From Leclercia adecarboxylata (GTDB lineage Bacteria; Pseudomonadota; Gammaproteobacteria; Enterobacterales; Enterobacteriaceae), in NCBI GenBank assembly GCA_002360945.1, contig DERO01000019.1, forward strand, positions 62,001-126,000: 64,000 bases of DNA, given 5' to 3'. Of this stretch, positions 1 to 7,858 are shown one piece after another. A program made the position numbers and the translations under genes. Each line of letters begins with the position of its first letter. The stretch's first letter is position 1. Below the pieces are notes generated by a model. The model worked only from the letters and a program-made list of their open reading frames with translations, made no database searches and was not told the DNA's origin.

Positions 1-125
1 TCCTCCAGCTGACGCACGGTATAGCTGATGGCGGACGGAACGCGATGCAGCTCCTGCGCTGCCCCGCTGAAGCTACCGTTACGCGCGACGGCATCCACCA
101 CTTCAAGAGAATATTCTGACCACAT
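1..125 (-). CDS. punR: PunR, LysR-family regulator (N-terminal fragment)
   Basis: Only the first 41 codons are inside the window; the gene continues off the left edge. The start ATG is at 125 on the minus strand and the product begins [20 protein letters not shown], followed by [22 protein letters not shown], a typical LysR winged helix-turn-helix. It is divergent from the purine nucleoside transporter gene punC, the same arrangement as E. coli punR-punC (formerly ydhB-ydhC), where PunR activates punC. The effector domain cannot be seen. Identity rests on the N-terminal match plus synteny. Confidence 0.85.
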   Translation of the reverse strand, partial: MWSEYSLEVVDAVARNGSFSGAAQELHRVPSAISYTVRQLE

Positions 126-170
126 TTTCTGCCTGCAAAATTTTTGAATGCAACCGCCAAATATTAGCGT

Positions 171-199
171 TTCACAAGCGGGTTTGCACTCCCTACACT
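171..199 (+). promoter_or_regulatory. Predicted punC promoter
   Basis: A -35 hexamer TTCACA (171-176) and a -10 hexamer TACACT (194-199) are separated by exactly 17 bp in the 116-bp gap between punR and punC. Transcription would start near 206. This is read from consensus only. Confidence 0.45.
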
Positions 200-241
200 C
201 AGCGGCTACCCATACCTGCGCCCAAACGGAGTAATAGAACA

Positions 242-1438
242 ATGACACCCGGGAAAGGATTTTTAGTCTGGCTCGGCGGCTTAAGCGTGCTGGGCTTCCT
301 CGCCACCGATATGTACCTGCCTGCCTTTTCGATCATGCAGGAGGATCTGCAAACCCCGGCGGCCGCCATCAGCGCCAGCCTGAGCCTGTTTCTGGCGGGC
401 TTCGCCTTTGCCCAGCTGCTGTGGGGACCGATGTCTGACCGCTTCGGCCGTAAGCCGGTCCTGCTGGCCGGTTTAGCCATTTTCGCCCTCGGCTGCCTCG
501 GCATGCTGTGGGTCCGGGATGCCACCTGGCTGCTGGTGCTGCGCTTTATTCAGGCGGTAGGGGTCTGCGCCGCGGCGGTGACCTGGCAGGCGCTGGTGAC
601 CGATTACTACCCTTCTTCGCGCACTAACCGGATTTTTGCCACCATCATGCCGCTGGTCGGGCTCTCTCCGGCGCTGGCGCCGCTGCTCGGCAGTTGGATC
701 CTCGCCCACTTCAGCTGGCAGGCGATTTTTGCAGTGCTGTTTGTTATCACCCTGGTGCTGATGATCCCGGCGTTCTTCCTGAAGCCGACAGCGGCAAAGA
801 AAGGACAATCTGAGCAACGCGTCACCTTTATTTCGCTGCTGCGTTCGCGCACCTACCGCGGCAACGTGCTGATCTACGCCGCCTGCTCCGCGAGCTTCTT
901 CGCCTGGTTGACCGGCTCGCCGTTTATCCTCAGCGATATGGGCTACAGCCCGGCGGCGATCGGCCTGAGCTACGTGCCGCAGACCATTGCCTTCCTGATT
1001 GGTGGCTATGGCTGCCGCGCCGCGCTGCAGAAGTGGCAGGGTCACCAGATGCTGCCATGGCTGCTGGGCCTGTTTGCCGTCAGCGTGATCGCCACCTGGG
1101 CGGTCGGGTTTATCCCGGGCGTGGGCCTGGCTGAGCTGCTGATCCCCTTCTGCCTGATGGCGGTGGCGAACGGCGCGATCTACCCGATTGTGGTGGCCCA
1201 GGCCCTGCGTCCCTTCCCACAGGCAACCGGCAGCGCTGCCGCTCTGCAGAACACCCTGCAGCTGGGCCTCTGCTTCCTGGCGAGCCTGCTGGTGTCATGG
1301 CTAATTGCCACCCCGCTGCTGACCACCACCAGCGTGATGCTGGCGACCGTGGTTCTGGCGGCGCTGGGCTATCGGATGCAGTACGTCCCTGCCAGCCAGC
1401 AGGAAGAGGGTCTCCACGCCGAGTCCTCACGGGCCTGA
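242..1438 (+). CDS. punC: PunC, purine nucleoside MFS transporter
   Basis: Inner-membrane major facilitator of 398 aa, about 12 hydrophobic segments, of the Bcr/CflA drug-resistance type. The signature [12 protein letters not shown] sits in the loop between helices 2 and 3 (residues about 62-73), and DMYLPAF in helix 1 is typical of the Bcr/CmlA group. E. coli PunC (YdhC) moves purine nucleosides such as inosine and adenosine and is activated by the divergent PunR. The length matches the family, and gene order (punR-punC-cfa) matches E. coli. No substrate residues can be judged from sequence alone. Confidence 0.9.
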   Translation: MTPGKGFLVWLGGLSVLGFLATDMYLPAFSIMQEDLQTPAAAISASLSLFLAGFAFAQLLWGPMSDRFGRKPVLLAGLAIFALGCLGMLWVRDATWLLVLRFIQAVGVCAAAVTWQALVTDYYPSSRTNRIFATIMPLVGLSPALAPLLGSWILAHFSWQAIFAVLFVITLVLMIPAFFLKPTAAKKGQSEQRVTFISLLRSRTYRGNVLIYAACSASFFAWLTGSPFILSDMGYSPAAIGLSYVPQTIAFLIGGYGCRAALQKWQGHQMLPWLLGLFAVSVIATWAVGFIPGVGLAELLIPFCLMAVANGAIYPIVVAQALRPFPQATGSAAALQNTLQLGLCFLASLLVSWLIATPLLTTTSVMLATVVLAALGYRMQYVPASQQEEGLHAESSRA

Positions 1439-1472
1439 CAGAATAATTGATTAGCTCGCTAACAATATCCTG

Positions 1473-1501
1473 TTGAATCACCAGGATATCAGTCCTATAC
1501 T
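1473..1501 (+). promoter_or_regulatory. cfa distal (sigma70) promoter
   Basis: TTGAAT (1473-1478) and TATACT (1496-1501) are spaced by 17 bp. The predicted start near 1508 is about 211 nt before the cfa ATG, agreeing with the long-leader promoter known for E. coli cfa. The long leader is the form targeted by small RNAs such as RydC in E. coli and Salmonella. Confidence 0.65.
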
Positions 1502-1541
1502 GACTGAAGCGTTCTGATAAATACTACAAATATTAAGTGTT

Positions 1542-1567
1542 AACGGGAGCCGGAGTGCTCCCGTTTT
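1542..1567 (+). terminator. Hairpin with T-run between punC and cfa (punC terminator or cfa leader element)
   Basis: A 9-bp stem AACGGGAGC/GCTCCCGTT with loop CGGAGT is followed by TT. It can end punC transcription, but it also lies inside the long cfa leader expected from the distal promoter, so it may attenuate that transcript. Confidence 0.55.
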
Positions 1568-1673
1568 ACCATGGATGGCCTTTCGGCAAGGGTCCTCTCC
1601 CTTCCTCTGTTCTACGTCGGATATTAGCCTCACGGGTCACACCGTGAAATTTCTCACTCTCCATAAAGAGCGT

Positions 1674-1680
1674 CTACGCT
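1674..1680 (+). promoter_or_regulatory. cfa proximal (sigmaS-type) -10 element
   Basis: CTACGCT resembles the sigmaS -10 consensus CTACACT. A start about 7 nt downstream (near 1687) gives a leader of about 32 nt, matching the short stationary-phase cfa transcript of E. coli. Confidence 0.5.
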
Positions 1681-1718
1681 GTTTATGGATTCTGATCACA
1701 TCAGGTGATGGAGAAGCT

Positions 1719-2867
1719 ATGAGTTCATCGTGTATAGAAGAAGTCAGCATCCGGAATGATGACTGGTTCCGGATAGTCAATGAATTGCTGAGCCGCGCGG
1801 GTATCACCATTAACGGCCCGGCATCCTCCGATCTACAAATTAAACACCCCGATTTTTTTAAACGCGTCCTGCAGCAGGGCTCGCTGGGTCTTGGCGAGAG
1901 CTATATGGACGGCTGGTGGGAGTGTGAGCGGCTGGATATCTTTTTCAACAACGTCCTGCGGGCGGGCCTGGAAACACAGCTGCCCAGCCACCTGAAGGAT
2001 ACGCTGCGGATAGCCACCGCCCGCCTGTTCAACCTGCAGAGTAAAAAGCGCGCCTGGATCGTCGGCAAAGAGCATTACGATCTCGGTAACGACCTGTTCA
2101 GCCGCATGCTCGACCCCACCATGCAGTACTCCTGTGGTTACTGGAAAGAGGCGACCACCCTCGAACAGGCGCAGCAGGATAAATTACGCCTGATTTGTGA
2201 AAAACTGCAGCTGAAACCCGGCATGCGGGTGCTCGACATCGGCTGTGGCTGGGGCGGGCTGGCGCATTTTATGGCGCAGCACTATGGCGTCAGCGTGGTG
2301 GGCGTGACCATCTCCGCGGAGCAGCAAAAAATGGCACAGGCGCGCTGTGAGGGGCTCGATGTCACCATTCTGTTGCAGGATTACCGCGATCTGCGCGACC
2401 AGTTCGATCGCATCGTCTCGGTGGGGATGTTTGAACACGTTGGGCCGAAGAACTACCGCACCTATTTTGAGGTGGTGGATCGTAACCTGAAGCCGGATGG
2501 TCTGTTCCTGTTGCACACCATTGGTTCACAAAAAACCGATCATCACGTCGACCCGTGGATCGATAAATATATCTTTCCGAATGGCTGTTTACCTTCAGTC
2601 CGCCAGATTGCCAATGCCAGCGAGCCCCATTTTGTAATGGAAGACTGGCATAATTTCGGCGCTGATTACGATACCACCCTGATGGCATGGCATGAACGTT
2701 TCCTCGCCGCCTGGCCGGAGATCGCAGACAACTATTCCGAACGATTTAAACGGATGTTCAGCTATTACCTGAATGCCTGTGCCGGGGCGTTTCGCGCCCG
2801 TGATATTCATCTGTGGCAGGTAGTGTTCAGCCGCGGCGTGGAGAACGGGCTGCGGGTAGCGCGCTAA
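1719..2867 (+). CDS. cfa: Cyclopropane-fatty-acyl-phospholipid synthase
   Basis: Transfers a methylene group from S-adenosylmethionine to cis double bonds of membrane phospholipid acyl chains, making cyclopropane fatty acids in stationary phase and under acid stress. The ATG at 1719 gives 382 aa, the E. coli length; the frame is open further upstream to 1575, but that part has no similarity to Cfa. The SAM-binding motif VLDIGCGWGGLAHFMAQHYG is at about residues 169-188, and the conserved GMFEHVG follows at about 239. The order punC-cfa-ribC is as in E. coli. Two promoters, sigma70 and sigmaS-like, are readable upstream. Confidence 0.98.
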   Translation: MSSSCIEEVSIRNDDWFRIVNELLSRAGITINGPASSDLQIKHPDFFKRVLQQGSLGLGESYMDGWWECERLDIFFNNVLRAGLETQLPSHLKDTLRIATARLFNLQSKKRAWIVGKEHYDLGNDLFSRMLDPTMQYSCGYWKEATTLEQAQQDKLRLICEKLQLKPGMRVLDIGCGWGGLAHFMAQHYGVSVVGVTISAEQQKMAQARCEGLDVTILLQDYRDLRDQFDRIVSVGMFEHVGPKNYRTYFEVVDRNLKPDGLFLLHTIGSQKTDHHVDPWIDKYIFPNGCLPSVRQIANASEPHFVMEDWHNFGADYDTTLMAWHERFLAAWPEIADNYSERFKRMFSYYLNACAGAFRARDIHLWQVVFSRGVENGLRVAR

Positions 2868-2900
2868 ACAAAACACCCCGGCTTGCCGGGGTGTTTTGTT
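2867..2900. terminator. Bidirectional terminator between cfa and ribC
   Basis: A perfect 16-bp stem (AACAAAACACCCCGGC, loop TT, then its complement) sits between two convergent genes. Its A-rich and T-rich arms provide a U-run in both directions. It begins at the last base of the cfa stop codon. Confidence 0.9.
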
Positions 2901-2901
2901 A

Positions 2902-3546
2902 TCACGCGTCGTTGAACGTCTGTTGGATGGCGGCCGCCTCTTTGGCCGCCAGCACGCGCTCGACGGTATCGACCACCGCCTGGGTTTGCGGATCGATTTC
3001 AATATTCACCCGATGGCCCAGCTTTTTATTCCCGAGGGTGGTGCGCTGCAGCGTCTCCGGGATCAGGTGCACGCAGAAACGGGTTGGCGTCACTTCGCCC
3101 ACCGTCAGGCTGATGCCGTCCACGCCAATAAAGCCTTTATAAAGGATGTATTTCATTAACGAGGGATCCTGAACTTTAAACCAGATCTGGCGGTTATTTT
3201 CCGAGGTCAGGATTTTAGAAACTTCAGCCGTGGTCATAATATGGCCGGACATTAAATGTCCGCCGATTTCATCGCTGAATTTCGCCGCGCGTTCCACGTT
3301 AACTACATCCCCCTCGGCCAGGTCGCCCAGGTTAGTAATGCGCAGCGTTTCCTTCATTAAATCGAAACTGATCAGGTTCCCGTTAATTTCGGTGACCGTC
3401 AGACAACAACCGTTGTGCGCAACCGATGCCCCGGTGTCCAGCCCATCGAGCATCTCATCCGGCAGGGCCACAACATGGGTTCGGAAGTTGGGTTTTTCAT
3501 CAATGGACACCAGTTTCGCGGTGCCCTGCACAATACCAGTAAACAT
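2902..3546 (-). CDS. ribC: Riboflavin synthase alpha chain
   Basis: Catalyses dismutation of two 6,7-dimethyl-8-ribityllumazine molecules to riboflavin, the last step of riboflavin synthesis. The start chosen, [13 protein letters not shown] at 3546, is the canonical N-terminus of the family and gives 214 aa. The frame is open 54 nt further upstream without homology. Two lumazine-binding repeats are visible: the first about residues 1-90, the second beginning near [14 protein letters not shown] (about 97). Conserved [12 protein letters not shown] lies in the second repeat. It is convergent with cfa and divergent from mdtK, as in E. coli. No FMN riboswitch is seen upstream, as expected for this gene in enterics. 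Confidence 0.97.
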   Translation of the reverse strand: MFTGIVQGTAKLVSIDEKPNFRTHVVALPDEMLDGLDTGASVAHNGCCLTVTEINGNLISFDLMKETLRITNLGDLAEGDVVNVERAAKFSDEIGGHLMSGHIMTTAEVSKILTSENNRQIWFKVQDPSLMKYILYKGFIGVDGISLTVGEVTPTRFCVHLIPETLQRTTLGNKKLGHRVNIEIDPQTQAVVDTVERVLAAKEAAAIQQTFNDA

Positions 3547-3769
3547 GCTTACGACTCCTGTTTGTTCCTTCGGTGATGACACCGTTTTATCGCACCACAA
3601 TAACAGTTGAAAATAGAGGTTGCCAGTACCCCACCTTTTCTGGCGATTTTTTCACTAGATAATTAGCTTATCCCCGCTACAATAGCTGGAATTCCCCGCA
3701 TCTTCTTTTTGCTGCTTTTTCGCAGCGGCTTTTTCTCTTTCAAATAACAACAATATCAAAGGTGTTCAC

Positions 3770-5143
3770 GTGCAGAAGTACTTAATTGAAGCGCGTCAGT
3801 TATTAGCTCTGGCGATCCCGGTCATACTCGCGCAAATTGCCCAAACCTCGATGGGATTCGTTGATACCGTGATGGCGGGCGGCTACAGCGCCACCGACAT
3901 GGCCGCGGTCGCCATCGGCACCTCTATCTGGCTGCCGGCGATTTTATTTGGTCACGGTCTGCTGCTGGCGTTAACTCCTACTATTGCGCAGCTGAACGGT
4001 TCCGGGCGCCGGGAGCGCATTGCCCATCAAATCCGCCAGGGGTTCTGGCTGGCCGGTTTCGTCTCGGTGCTGATCATGCTCGTTTTGTGGAACGCGGGCT
4101 ATATTATTCACGCCATGCGTAATATCGATCCGGCCCTGGCCGATAAGGCCGTCGGCTATTTACGCGCCCTGCTCTGGGGGACGCCAGGTTATTTATTCTT
4201 CCAGGTGGCGCGTAACCAGTGTGAAGGCCTGGCGAAGACCAAACCGGGCATGGTGATGGGGTTCATCGGGCTGCTGGTGAATATTCCGGTGAACTACATC
4301 TTTATTTACGGGCATTTCGGCATGCCGGAACTGGGCGGCGTCGGCTGCGGCGTGGCAACGGCAGCGGTGTATTGGGTGATGTTCTTCAGCATGCTGTCGT
4401 ACGTAAAGCGCGCCCGTACGATGCGCGATATTCGCAACGAAGCCGGTTTCCGCAAGCCGGACATGGCGGTGGTGAAACGTCTGGTGCAGCTGGGCCTGCC
4501 TATCGCCCTGGCGTTGTTCTTCGAAGTGACGCTGTTCGCGGTGGTGGCGCTGCTGGTTTCTCCGCTGGGGATTGTCGACGTGGCCGGTCACCAGATCGCC
4601 CTTAACTTCAGCTCGCTAATGTTCGTTCTGCCGCTGTCGCTGGCTGCCTCTGTGACCATTCGCGTCGGGTATCGCCTCGGCCAGGGTTCTACCATGGATG
4701 CGCAGACCGCCGCCCGCACCGGGATTGGCGTAGGGGTGTGCATGGCCGTCTGCACCGCCCTGTTCACCGTCACGCTGCGGGAGCAGATCGCCCTGCTCTA
4801 TAACGACAACCCGGAAGTGGTGATCCTCGCCTCCCAGCTGATGCTGCTGGCGGCGGTGTATCAGATCTCCGACTCCATTCAGGTGATCGGCAGCGGCGTG
4901 CTGCGTGGCTATAAAGATACCCGCTCGATCTTCTTTATCACCTTTATCGCCTACTGGGTGCTGGGGCTGCCGAGCGGCTATATTCTGGCCCTCACCGACC
5001 TGGTGGTGGATCGGATGGGCCCCGCTGGCTTCTGGATGGGCTTTATTATCGGCTTAACCTCTGCCGCGATCATGATGATGCTGCGCATGCGCTTCCTGCA
5101 GCGCCAGCCATCCAGCGTGATTTTGCAACGCGCTGCACGCTAA
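3770..5143 (+). CDS. mdtK: MdtK, MATE-family multidrug efflux pump
   Basis: Inner-membrane cation-coupled exporter of fluoroquinolones and other toxic cations, 457 aa with about 12 transmembrane segments, in two MatE repeats (about residues 10-220 and 235-445). The sequence follows E. coli MdtK (NorM/YdhE) almost throughout, for example [20 protein letters not shown] near the N-terminus. The start is GTG at 3770, preceded by an AAGGTG-type ribosome-binding site; no in-frame ATG gives the family N-terminus MQKYL. It is divergent from ribC. Confidence 0.97.
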   Translation: MQKYLIEARQLLALAIPVILAQIAQTSMGFVDTVMAGGYSATDMAAVAIGTSIWLPAILFGHGLLLALTPTIAQLNGSGRRERIAHQIRQGFWLAGFVSVLIMLVLWNAGYIIHAMRNIDPALADKAVGYLRALLWGTPGYLFFQVARNQCEGLAKTKPGMVMGFIGLLVNIPVNYIFIYGHFGMPELGGVGCGVATAAVYWVMFFSMLSYVKRARTMRDIRNEAGFRKPDMAVVKRLVQLGLPIALALFFEVTLFAVVALLVSPLGIVDVAGHQIALNFSSLMFVLPLSLAASVTIRVGYRLGQGSTMDAQTAARTGIGVGVCMAVCTALFTVTLREQIALLYNDNPEVVILASQLMLLAAVYQISDSIQVIGSGVLRGYKDTRSIFFITFIAYWVLGLPSGYILALTDLVVDRMGPAGFWMGFIIGLTSAAIMMMLRMRFLQRQPSSVILQRAAR

Positions 5144-5150
5144 TTGCGCA

Positions 5151-5180
5151 GTAGCCGCCTTCGGGCGGCTACTTTCTCCT
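5151..5180 (+). terminator. mdtK terminator
   Basis: GTAGCCGCC, TTCG tetraloop, GGCGGCTAC, then TTTCTCCTCA: a 9-bp GC-rich stem followed by a T-rich tract just after the mdtK stop. Confidence 0.75.
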
Positions 5181-5239
5181 CATTTTGCGCGGGAATACAG
5201 CAATCGCGTGAATTCGTGAAGAAATTTGCAGTTTTCCTC

Positions 5240-5268
5240 TTGCCTGATGTCCGCACTGCCGCTAATAT
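5240..5268 (+). promoter_or_regulatory. Promoter of the valV-valW tRNA pair
   Basis: TTGCCT (5240-5245) and TAATAT (5263-5268) have a 17-bp spacer. They are followed by a GC-rich discriminator (GTCCCC), the usual mark of a stringently controlled stable-RNA promoter. The first tRNA begins 27 nt downstream. Confidence 0.6.
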
Positions 5269-5294
5269 TCGTCCCCGTTGTCACACACAACAAT

Positions 5295-5371
5295 GCGTTC
5301 ATAGCTCAGTTGGTTAGAGCACCACCTTGACATGGTGGGGGTCGTTGGTTCGAGTCCAATTGAACGCACCA
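5295..5371 (+). tRNA. valV: tRNA-Val (anticodon GAC)
   Basis: A 77-nt cloverleaf with encoded CCA: acceptor GCGTTCA/TGAACGC, D-arm AGCTCAGTTGGTTAGAGC, anticodon loop CTTGACATG with GAC, and T-arm GGTTCGAGTCC. It differs from the next copy only in the acceptor and T stems, always as compensated pairs. E. coli has valV-valW at the same place. Confidence 0.97.
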
Positions 5372-5382
5372 TTCTCTACAGT

Positions 5383-5459
5383 GCGTCCGTAGCTCAGTTG
5401 GTTAGAGCACCACCTTGACATGGTGGGGGTCGGTGGTTCGAGTCCACTCGGACGCACCA
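5383..5459 (+). tRNA. valW: tRNA-Val (anticodon GAC), second copy
   Basis: A 77-nt cloverleaf with encoded CCA: acceptor GCGTCCG/CGGACGC and anticodon GAC. It starts 11 nt after the first copy, so both are probably cut from one transcript. It is the last core feature before the accessory reductase operon. Confidence 0.97.
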
Positions 5460-5524
5460 TTTCAGTAAGTACTCAGCAATTCCTTTTTATCTCTCTTGTA
5501 AATCACCCTGTTTTCACGCGTTAC

Positions 5525-6400
5525 TTATGCCTCCCGCATACCGTACTGATGCCGCTGACAAACCGCACAGCGATTCGTTTCCGGGGTAAAAGTATAAAAT
5601 TCACGCTGACAACATCGGCATGTTTTTTGACGCCACGGAAAGCGCAACACTCCGTTTTCACCTACCTTCCTGTCGATACGAACAGCATTCACCGGACAAA
5701 CCACCGCACAGCTGTTGCAGCCGGTACAGGTTGATGACGAGAACGTCAGCGCCCCCTCGCCCAGACTCAGCGCCCTCTCTCCACACACCCTGGCGCAGGC
5801 GCCGCAGACCGTACACTGCACTTGATCCAGCGACAGCTGGTATTCGCTGAGTGCTGAGAAAGCCTGACGACGGGCCCGACGCCCGATGCTCACGGTGGCA
5901 GACTGTACCTCCACCTCGCTGGCCTTAATAAAGTGTCGCCGCCCCGTGTTGATGGTTTTTCGCTGCGGAGGAAGGATCTGCCAGACCGGAGCATTCAACG
6001 CCCGGAGCCGGATGTTCAGGGCAGCAACGGCGCGCACCCAGCCGGGAAAGCTCTCCATCTCCAGCTCCACCGCCCGGATCCCGTGCTGCTGATGCCACAT
6101 CAGTAACTCATCCACGGACGGCTCCAGCGTGGAAAAGGGTGCCACCAGCGTCGAAGCCGTAAAATAGCGGGTTTCAGGCCGAATGTTTTGCAGCGCATCC
6201 GTCGGACAGATGAACAGGCAGCGGCCGCACTGCAGACAGTCCAGCTCGTTTATGGTCGGCGTGGTGGCCATGGCGGTAATGGCCTGCACCGGGCAGACCG
6301 CCACGCAGGCATCGCAGTCGTGGCGGGGAAGCTGATTGTGCAGGCAGGACTCCCCCACGCCGGGCGGCGCGGGGGGTTGCGTCAGGCGAAACAGCGCCAT
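5525..6400 (-). CDS. Multi-[4Fe-4S] ferredoxin-type protein of the DMSO-reductase-like operon
   Basis: A 291-aa protein with four cysteine clusters of the 4Fe-4S type. CDACVAVCP is near residue 29, CLQCGRCLFICP near 56, CTVCGACARVC near 193 and CTGCNSCAVVCP near 226. A C-terminal pair of CxxC knuckles (CRCC and CAVC) looks like a zinc ribbon. The middle (about 80-185) has no cysteines and I cannot assign it. The start ATG overlaps the stop of the DmsC-like gene (TGATG), so the two are translationally coupled. It resembles NapF and other accessory ferredoxins of molybdoenzyme operons; a role in electron delivery or in assembly of the reductase is inference. It is cytoplasmic, with no signal peptide. 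Confidence 0.75.
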   Translation of the reverse strand: MALFRLTQPPAPPGVGESCLHNQLPRHDCDACVAVCPVQAITAMATTPTINELDCLQCGRCLFICPTDALQNIRPETRYFTASTLVAPFSTLEPSVDELLMWHQQHGIRAVELEMESFPGWVRAVAALNIRLRALNAPVWQILPPQRKTINTGRRHFIKASEVEVQSATVSIGRRARRQAFSALSEYQLSLDQVQCTVCGACARVCGERALSLGEGALTFSSSTCTGCNSCAVVCPVNAVRIDRKVGENGVLRFPWRQKTCRCCQREFYTFTPETNRCAVCQRHQYGMREA

Positions 6401-7233
6401 CAGTTAATGCAGAAGAACATAAAGCGGAACAGCACTTCAGACAGCACCAGCAGCAGGCTACCGACCATCAGCCCGAACTTGCCCTGTCGCCATGCGCTTA
6501 CTGCAAACAGCAGCGCGCCGAGTACCGATAAGGTCCAGCTGAACAACCGCAGACCGCGGAGCTGAGTGAAAATTTCCATCGGCTGGTGCGGCAGGGTAAC
6601 AACCCCACTCAGGCTAGCGCTCGCCAGATACGCCATATAGTCCGGCTGTGCCAGCAGACGTATGGCGACAATCGCCACCACCATCGCCGCCGCGAAGCGC
6701 ATCACCGACTGCCGCTCCCGGGCCACGGACCGGCCTTTCAGCATCGGCAACCACGCCACCGCCACCGCGCCCAGCACGCCAACGGCACCGTAAAACATCA
6801 GCCAGGTGTTGAAGTGGCTCCAGGTAATGACCGAGGTATGGGCATAGATCGCGCTCATGCACCAGACATCAATCAGCCCCAGCACCGTGGCAATGGGCAG
6901 TAACAGCGGGATCAGCTGCTTTCTGACCAGCATCACCAGCGTGCAGAGCCCAAGCGCCGCCAGATACAGGCTGGCAAAGACGATCTCCCGACTCAGCCAT
7001 GAGCTGGCGACGTGGCGCAGGGCATTAAAGGCGTTCAGCGGATAACCCAGGTGCAGGGTGGAAACGATCAGCCCCAGCCCCCCGGCCACGCAGGCGATCA
7101 GCATGCCCGGTAACAGCTGGGGTCTGACCTCCGGCACGCGCGTCCCCGCCCGGGCGGACAGGGTCAGGAAGAGGGTCATGCCCACCGAGCCCTGCACCAG
7201 CAGGGTAAAGATCAGGAGCGGTAACTCATGCAT
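6400..7233 (-). CDS. DmsC-like membrane anchor subunit
   Basis: An integral membrane protein of 277 aa with about eight hydrophobic helices, of the DmsC anchor family. In such complexes the anchor oxidises menaquinol and passes electrons to the Fe-S subunit. The start chosen (MHELPLLIFTLLVQGS at 7233) matches the DmsC/YnfH N-terminus pattern (HEWPL-IFT) and overlaps the DmsB-like stop by 8 bp; the longer frame adds MQKKRNSP without support. It is third of four genes in a minus-strand operon. Confidence 0.88.
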   Translation of the reverse strand: MHELPLLIFTLLVQGSVGMTLFLTLSARAGTRVPEVRPQLLPGMLIACVAGGLGLIVSTLHLGYPLNAFNALRHVASSWLSREIVFASLYLAALGLCTLVMLVRKQLIPLLLPIATVLGLIDVWCMSAIYAHTSVITWSHFNTWLMFYGAVGVLGAVAVAWLPMLKGRSVARERQSVMRFAAAMVVAIVAIRLLAQPDYMAYLASASLSGVVTLPHQPMEIFTQLRGLRLFSWTLSVLGALLFAVSAWRQGKFGLMVGSLLLVLSEVLFRFMFFCIN

Positions 7234-7858
7234 TGGGCTGTTCCTCTTTTTCTGCACCCTGATGCGCTTTAATCACCAGGTTAGGCTGGGTGATGGACGA
7301 GTCCGGCAGGCCCTGCACGTCGCAAAGGCTGCCGTACTTCGCGCGCAGCTCCTCGATTGGCCCGAACTGGATCGCCCCAAGCGGACAGGTGGCAACGCAG
7401 ATCGGCTGTTCGCCTTTGGCCTGCAAATCCACGCAGAAATCGCATTTTGACATCTGCCCGGCCTCCTCATTCATCTGCGGCGCACCGTAAGGGCACGACC
7501 AGGCGCAGTAGCCGCAGCCGACGCATTTGTTGGTATCGACGCGGACAATGCCGTCTCCTGGGCGCTTATGCATCGCCGTGGTCGGGCAGTTTTTAGTACA
7601 AATCGGATCCGCACAGTGGTTGCAGGAGATCGACAGGGTGAAGGCATAGACGTTATTGGCATAGCCGCCCTGCCCGGTCGGGATAAACCCGCCGCCCTTC
7701 ACCTCATAGACGCGACGGAAACGACGCCCCACCTCAAGGTTGTGCTTGTCTTTACAGGCTACCTGGCAGGCTTTGCACCCGGAGCAACGCGACGAGTCAA
7801 TGAAAAAGCCAAGCTGCTTATCGCTGACCGGTGGGTATTCCTTATACTGCTGACTCAT
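7226..7858 (-). CDS. DmsB-like Fe-S electron transfer subunit
   Basis: A 210-aa protein with four [4Fe-4S] binding groups in the DmsB/NrfC order: CSGCKACQVAC (about 27), CNHCADPICTKNC (about 72), CVGCGYCAWSC (about 105) and CDFCVDLQAKGEQPICVATC (about 132). It would carry electrons from the membrane anchor to the molybdenum subunit. The start MSQQYKEYPPVSDKQLGFFI at 7858 is inside the end of the upstream dmsA-like gene (17-bp overlap). No signal peptide is present, as expected for a subunit exported with its Tat-borne partner. Confidence 0.93.
   Translation of the reverse strand: MSQQYKEYPPVSDKQLGFFIDSSRCSGCKACQVACKDKHNLEVGRRFRRVYEVKGGGFIPTGQGGYANNVYAFTLSISCNHCADPICTKNCPTTAMHKRPGDGIVRVDTNKCVGCGYCAWSCPYGAPQMNEEAGQMSKCDFCVDLQAKGEQPICVATCPLGAIQFGPIEELRAKYGSLCDVQGLPDSSITQPNLVIKAHQGAEKEEQPNA

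Noticed and set aside
3547..3769. FMN riboswitch upstream of ribC
   Set aside because: No conserved RFN element is visible; in enterobacteria it precedes ribB, not ribC.
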